Positions 60,891 to 64,000 of a stretch of 64,000 nucleotides of DNA are shown here, piece after piece. The position numbers and the translations under genes are program-made. The DNA lies in NCBI GenBank assembly GCA_947497265.1, contig CANMFP010000013.1, forward strand, positions 1 to 64,000, read 5' to 3'. The notes beneath the pieces are model-generated. The model was not told the DNA's origin. It ran no database searches and worked only from the letters and a program-made list of their open reading frames with translations. The number at the start of each line of letters is the position of its first letter. Positions within the stretch are counted from its first letter, which is position 1. This DNA is from an uncultured Isoptericola sp. GTDB taxonomy: Bacteria; Actinomycetota; Actinomycetes; Actinomycetales; Cellulomonadaceae.

Positions 60891-63349
60891 GCGCCGACGA
60901 CGTGCCCTACGAGCCGTACAACCCGCCCGGTCAGAGCGAGCTCGCCTGGCGGGTGTCCCCGCACGGCGCGACGCTGGAGCGGCTGCGCGCCGCCCTGGCG
61001 GACGGCGACCACCTGCCGCCGGTGCGTTCGCTCGCGACCCGCAGCGCCCGCGATCCCGCGGTCGCGCTGCTCGACGCGTGGGCGGTGGTGACCGACGTCG
61101 TCTCGTTCTACACCGAGCGCGTCGCGACGGAGGGCCTCCTGCGCACCGCGACGGAGCAGCTCTCGGTGCGCGCTCTGGCCCGCACCCTGGGATACGAGCT
61201 GCGCCCGGGCGTCGCGGCGCAGGTCGAGCTCGCGCTGGAGGCCGAGACGGCCCCGGGCGCGCCGGCGTCCGTCGTGGTCCCCGCGGGTACGCCCGTGCAG
61301 ACGGTGCCCGCCCCCGAGTCGCTCCCCCAGGTCTTCGAGACCACGGGTGAGGTCGTCGCGCGGGGGGTGTGGAACACGCTGGCGGTGCACGACCGCGTCC
61401 CCCAGACGCTGGGCTTCGGCACCGTCGACGTGTGGCTGACCACGACGACGTCGGGCGTGGCCCTCGGTGACCGCCTGCTGGTGGTGGGAGCGGAACGGCG
61501 TGCGGTCTCCCCGGGCGACCCGCACTCCGCCGACCACGAGCGGTGGGACTTCCGGAAGGTCACCGCGGTGGACGTCGCCCCGCCGGAGGCACCGGGCTGG
61601 ACCCGGTTGCAGCTGGACCGTCCGATCGGCTACCGCAGGGCGCGTCCGCTCGTCGCCCGGGAGGACGTGCGGGTCTACCGCCTGGCGACCCGGTCGTCGC
61701 TGTTCGGGTGGAACGCCCCGGACCCCGGGCTCCTCCAGGGCCGGCAGGACGGCTGGGACGACTACGATCTGCCCGCGGGCGGCCGGGAGCTCGAGATCGA
61801 CGGGGACGCGGCCGCCATCTCCCCCGGCTCGTGGATGGTGCTGGAGCAACCCGGCCGCACGGAGTCGTACCGGGTCACCGACGTCGTGCCCGACGGCGCG
61901 ACGAAGTTCGCGCTGTCGGGCCGGCTCACGCGCGTCACGGTGGACACGCCGGAGGGCCTGGCCGCCTTCCGACGGAACAGCGTGCTGGTGCACGCGGTCA
62001 GCACGGAGCTGCCCGCAGCATGGATGCCGCGTCCCGACGCGGTGGGGGCCGGCGACCCCGGCACCGGGCACACGCTGGAGCTGACGGCCACCGACCCTCC
62101 GCTGGACCCCGAGCGGCTCGTGCTGGTGGCGGGCACCACCACGGCGGGCGACGAGCAGGTCGAGGCGACCACCGTCGTCGCGGTCGACCAGGTGAGCACG
62201 CCGCCCGGCGGCGGTGGAGCCCCGGGGCAGGTGGTCCAGCGCGTCACGCTCGAGCCGCCGCTGCGCCACGACTACCTCCCGGGCACGGTGCGCGTGCACG
62301 GCAACGTGGCGCACGCGACGCACGGCGAGACCGTGGACCAGGTGCTGGGCTCGGGCGACGGGCGCGCCGAGTTCGCCTCGTTCCTGCTGCGCCGCCCCCA
62401 CCTGACGTACGTCCGCACGACGACGAACGCGACCGGGGCGGCGGCCGCGCTCGAGGTCCGGGTCGAGGGTGTCGCGTGGACCGAGGTCGGGTCCTTGCAC
62501 GACGCCGGACCCACCGACCAGGTGTACGTGGTGCGCCAGGACGACGACGGCCTGTCCACGGTGACCTTCGGCGACGGGACCCACGGCGCACGGCTGCCCA
62601 CCGGCACCGAGAACGTGCGCGCCGTCTACCGGGTCGGGATCGGCGCCGACGGCGCGGCGGAGCCCGGGCAGGTGTCGCTACCGGTGCGCAAGCCACGAGG
62701 GATCGCGCGGGTGCGCAACCTGGCGCCCTCCCGCGACTGGGCACCGCCCGAGGACCTCGAGTCGGCCAGGGCGAACGCGCCGCAACGGGTGCGCACGCTC
62801 GACCGGGTGGTGTCGGTGGACGACTACGCGGACTTCGCCCGCACCTACTCCGGCGTCGGCCGGGCCCGGGCGGACCTGGTGTGGGACGGCCGCCGCGAGA
62901 CGGTCGTGGTCTCGGTGCTCGCCGCCGACGGCGGACCGGCGTCCGGCTCCCTGCTGGCCGACCTGGCGGCGACGATCGGTGCCGCCCGTGACGTGCGCGC
63001 CCCGCACGTGGTGCTCCCCGGCGAGGTGCTCGACGTCGGGGCACGGCTGAGCGTCCAGGCCCACCCGCGTCACGAGCCCGAGACGGTGCGCGACGCCGTC
63101 CGGTCGGCCCTGCTGACAGAGTTCGGTGATCTCCCGCTCGCCACGCCCGTGGCGGCGTCGCAGGTGCTCGTGACCGCCGCGGCCGTCGACGGGGTCGTCG
63201 CCGCCACCGTGCCGCAGCTGGTCGCGCTCGGTGCCACCGCCGTCGGTGACGACCTGCTGGTCGCCGCCGCCGCCCGATGGGCCCGGGACGCCCTGCTGGC
63301 CGCTCAGGCCCTGCGGCTGACGGCGCTCGACGTGGAGGTGACCTCATGA
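60887..63349 (+). CDS. Second large baseplate J-like protein (TIGR02243-like)
   Basis: 820 aa from GTG 60887, overlapping the previous stop. Motifs: PAVALLDAWAVVTDVVSFYT, ERVATEGLLRTATEQLSVRA, LARTLGYELRPGVAAQVELA (TIGR02243 N-terminal region), then VTFGDGTHGARLPTGTENVR, AVYRVGIGADGAAEPGQVSL and RVVSVDDYADFARTYSGVGR, the J core. Two J-type proteins side by side fit Afp11/Afp12-like wedge components of extracellular contractile injection systems. Its stop overlaps the next ATG (ATGA). Confidence 0.87.
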   Translation: MSADDVPYEPYNPPGQSELAWRVSPHGATLERLRAALADGDHLPPVRSLATRSARDPAVALLDAWAVVTDVVSFYTERVATEGLLRTATEQLSVRALARTLGYELRPGVAAQVELALEAETAPGAPASVVVPAGTPVQTVPAPESLPQVFETTGEVVARGVWNTLAVHDRVPQTLGFGTVDVWLTTTTSGVALGDRLLVVGAERRAVSPGDPHSADHERWDFRKVTAVDVAPPEAPGWTRLQLDRPIGYRRARPLVAREDVRVYRLATRSSLFGWNAPDPGLLQGRQDGWDDYDLPAGGRELEIDGDAAAISPGSWMVLEQPGRTESYRVTDVVPDGATKFALSGRLTRVTVDTPEGLAAFRRNSVLVHAVSTELPAAWMPRPDAVGAGDPGTGHTLELTATDPPLDPERLVLVAGTTTAGDEQVEATTVVAVDQVSTPPGGGGAPGQVVQRVTLEPPLRHDYLPGTVRVHGNVAHATHGETVDQVLGSGDGRAEFASFLLRRPHLTYVRTTTNATGAAAALEVRVEGVAWTEVGSLHDAGPTDQVYVVRQDDDGLSTVTFGDGTHGARLPTGTENVRAVYRVGIGADGAAEPGQVSLPVRKPRGIARVRNLAPSRDWAPPEDLESARANAPQRVRTLDRVVSVDDYADFARTYSGVGRARADLVWDGRRETVVVSVLAADGGPASGSLLADLAATIGAARDVRAPHVVLPGEVLDVGARLSVQAHPRHEPETVRDAVRSALLTEFGDLPLATPVAASQVLVTAAAVDGVVAATVPQLVALGATAVGDDLLVAAAARWARDALLAAQALRLTALDVEVTS

Positions 63350-64000
63350 CCAGGTCCGCGCGCGAGGCCGCCGTCACGCCGGAGCGTCGTGCGGAGCGCA
63401 CCGCCTACCTCGCCTCGCTGCTGCCCGCCCACGTCCGCGAGCGTGATGCTGCCGCCGGCGGTCTGCTGCACGCGCTGCTGGAGGCGGTCGCGGGTGAGCT
63501 GGCCGTCGTCGAGGACGACCTGCAGCGCCTGTACGACGCCTGGTTCGTGGAGACCTCACCGGAGTGGGTGGTGCCGTACCTCGGCGAGCTCGTCGGTGTC
63601 ACGGGCCTGCCCCCCGACGTGCGCGACGCCGGACCTGGGCGCCGGGCGGTCGTGGCCAACACGATCGCGTACCGGCAGCGCAAGGGCACGGTCGCTGTGC
63701 TCGAGCAGGTGGTCCGTGACGTCACCGGGTGGCCGGCGGTGGCCGTGGAGCTCTACCGGCTGCTGGCCACCACGACGCACGTCAACCACGTGCGCACGGA
63801 CCGCCCGGCGTGGGCGTCGCTGCGCAGCGCGGCCGACGTCGAGCTCGCCTCCCCGCGGCTCGCGTCCGGGGCGCTGACGAGGACGGCCCGCACCGGGGAG
63901 GTGCGCGCCGTCGCCCCGGGCCCGACAGGTGGCCGGGGCCGCTACGGCATCCCGAACGTCGGCGTCTTCGTGTTCGGCCTCCAGGTCTACGACGCCGTCG
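63346..64000 (+). CDS. Phage tail protein I / TIGR02242-like baseplate protein, 3' end outside window
   Basis: 218 codons visible from ATG 63346, truncated at the window edge. The sequence RTAYLASLLPAHVRERDAAA, LHALLEAVAGELAVVEDDLQ, RLYDAWFVETSPEWVVPYLG, ELVGVTGLPPDVRDAGPGRR and NTIAYRQRKGTVAVLEQVVR is the conserved N-terminal half of the phage-tail-protein TIGR02242 family. In contractile systems it follows the J proteins and connects wedge and tail fibre. The remainder, and any sheath, tube and ATPase genes, must lie right of the window. Confidence 0.85.
   Translation, partial: MTRSAREAAVTPERRAERTAYLASLLPAHVRERDAAAGGLLHALLEAVAGELAVVEDDLQRLYDAWFVETSPEWVVPYLGELVGVTGLPPDVRDAGPGRRAVVANTIAYRQRKGTVAVLEQVVRDVTGWPAVAVELYRLLATTTHVNHVRTDRPAWASLRSAADVELASPRLASGALTRTARTGEVRAVAPGPTGGRGRYGIPNVGVFVFGLQVYDAV

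Overview
The window is chromosomal DNA of a high-GC actinobacterium. GTG starts, ATGA/GTGA overlaps, the order yraN-DUF2469-rnhB-lepB-rplS-trmD-rimM-khpA-rpsP-ffh-glnD-glnK-amtB-ftsY-smc, a translational ileS T-box and a putative F420-0 ABC cassette fit the Micrococcales, perhaps near Cellulomonadaceae. That placement is inference from gene content, not a phylogeny.

1-9.56 kb is the right end of an integrated phage-like element. A large serine integrase abuts a ComM (Mg-chelatase-like) gene that keeps only its first ~85 codons, so comM is the apparent attachment site. The rest of the element and the comM 3' part should lie to the left of the window. Inward of the integrase is a tightly overlapping minus-strand operon of small genes. 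It includes a winged-helix replication protein whose own coding region carries four ~17-bp palindromic repeats at 24-25-bp spacing, a lambda-O-like origin layout. Further left are an ADP-ribosyltransferase-like/Nudix fusion, an Xis-like HTH protein, a perfect actinobacterial LexA box and a HigB-HigA-SecB-like toxin-antitoxin-chaperone (TAC) module.

9.56-27.5 kb is conserved core: RNase HII, signal peptidase I, ribosomal proteins L19 and S16 with TrmD/RimM/KhpA, SRP Ffh and FtsY, the amtB-glnK-glnD nitrogen cluster (GlnR-like box upstream; GlnD ends after its HD domain), SMC and Ndk. 27.5-38 kb holds DUF4233, folC and ileS, with two accessory modules between DUF4233 and folC: a TetR/DHA2-MFS efflux pair with a 46-bp palindromic operator, and a dihydroxyacetone kinase operon (dhaK-dhaL-dhaM).

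38-47.6 kb is a mixed region of single-gene functions (APH-like kinase, GNAT, PHP phosphatase, hydrolase-MFS pair, USP, SDR, SUOX-type molybdoenzyme, CoA-binding protein) with two decayed genes. 47.8-50.8 kb is an ABC importer cassette resembling the proposed F420-0 transporter. 50.8-54.1 kb has a lipoprotein, an HhH-GPD repair protein, a Xi-class GST-like reductase and a DUF2993-like protein.

54.1-64 kb is the start of a contractile injection system / phage-tail-like cluster. A SARP/BTAD regulator is divergent from an operon encoding tube-associated protein, LysM protein, hub, spike, PAAR-like tip, gp25 wedge and two baseplate J-type proteins, plus a tail protein cut by the window end. The shared promoter region carries three GTGAC heptamers at exact 11-bp spacing, the classic layout of SARP operators. 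No sheath, tube or AAA+ ATPase gene lies upstream, so those must be to the right if the machine is complete.
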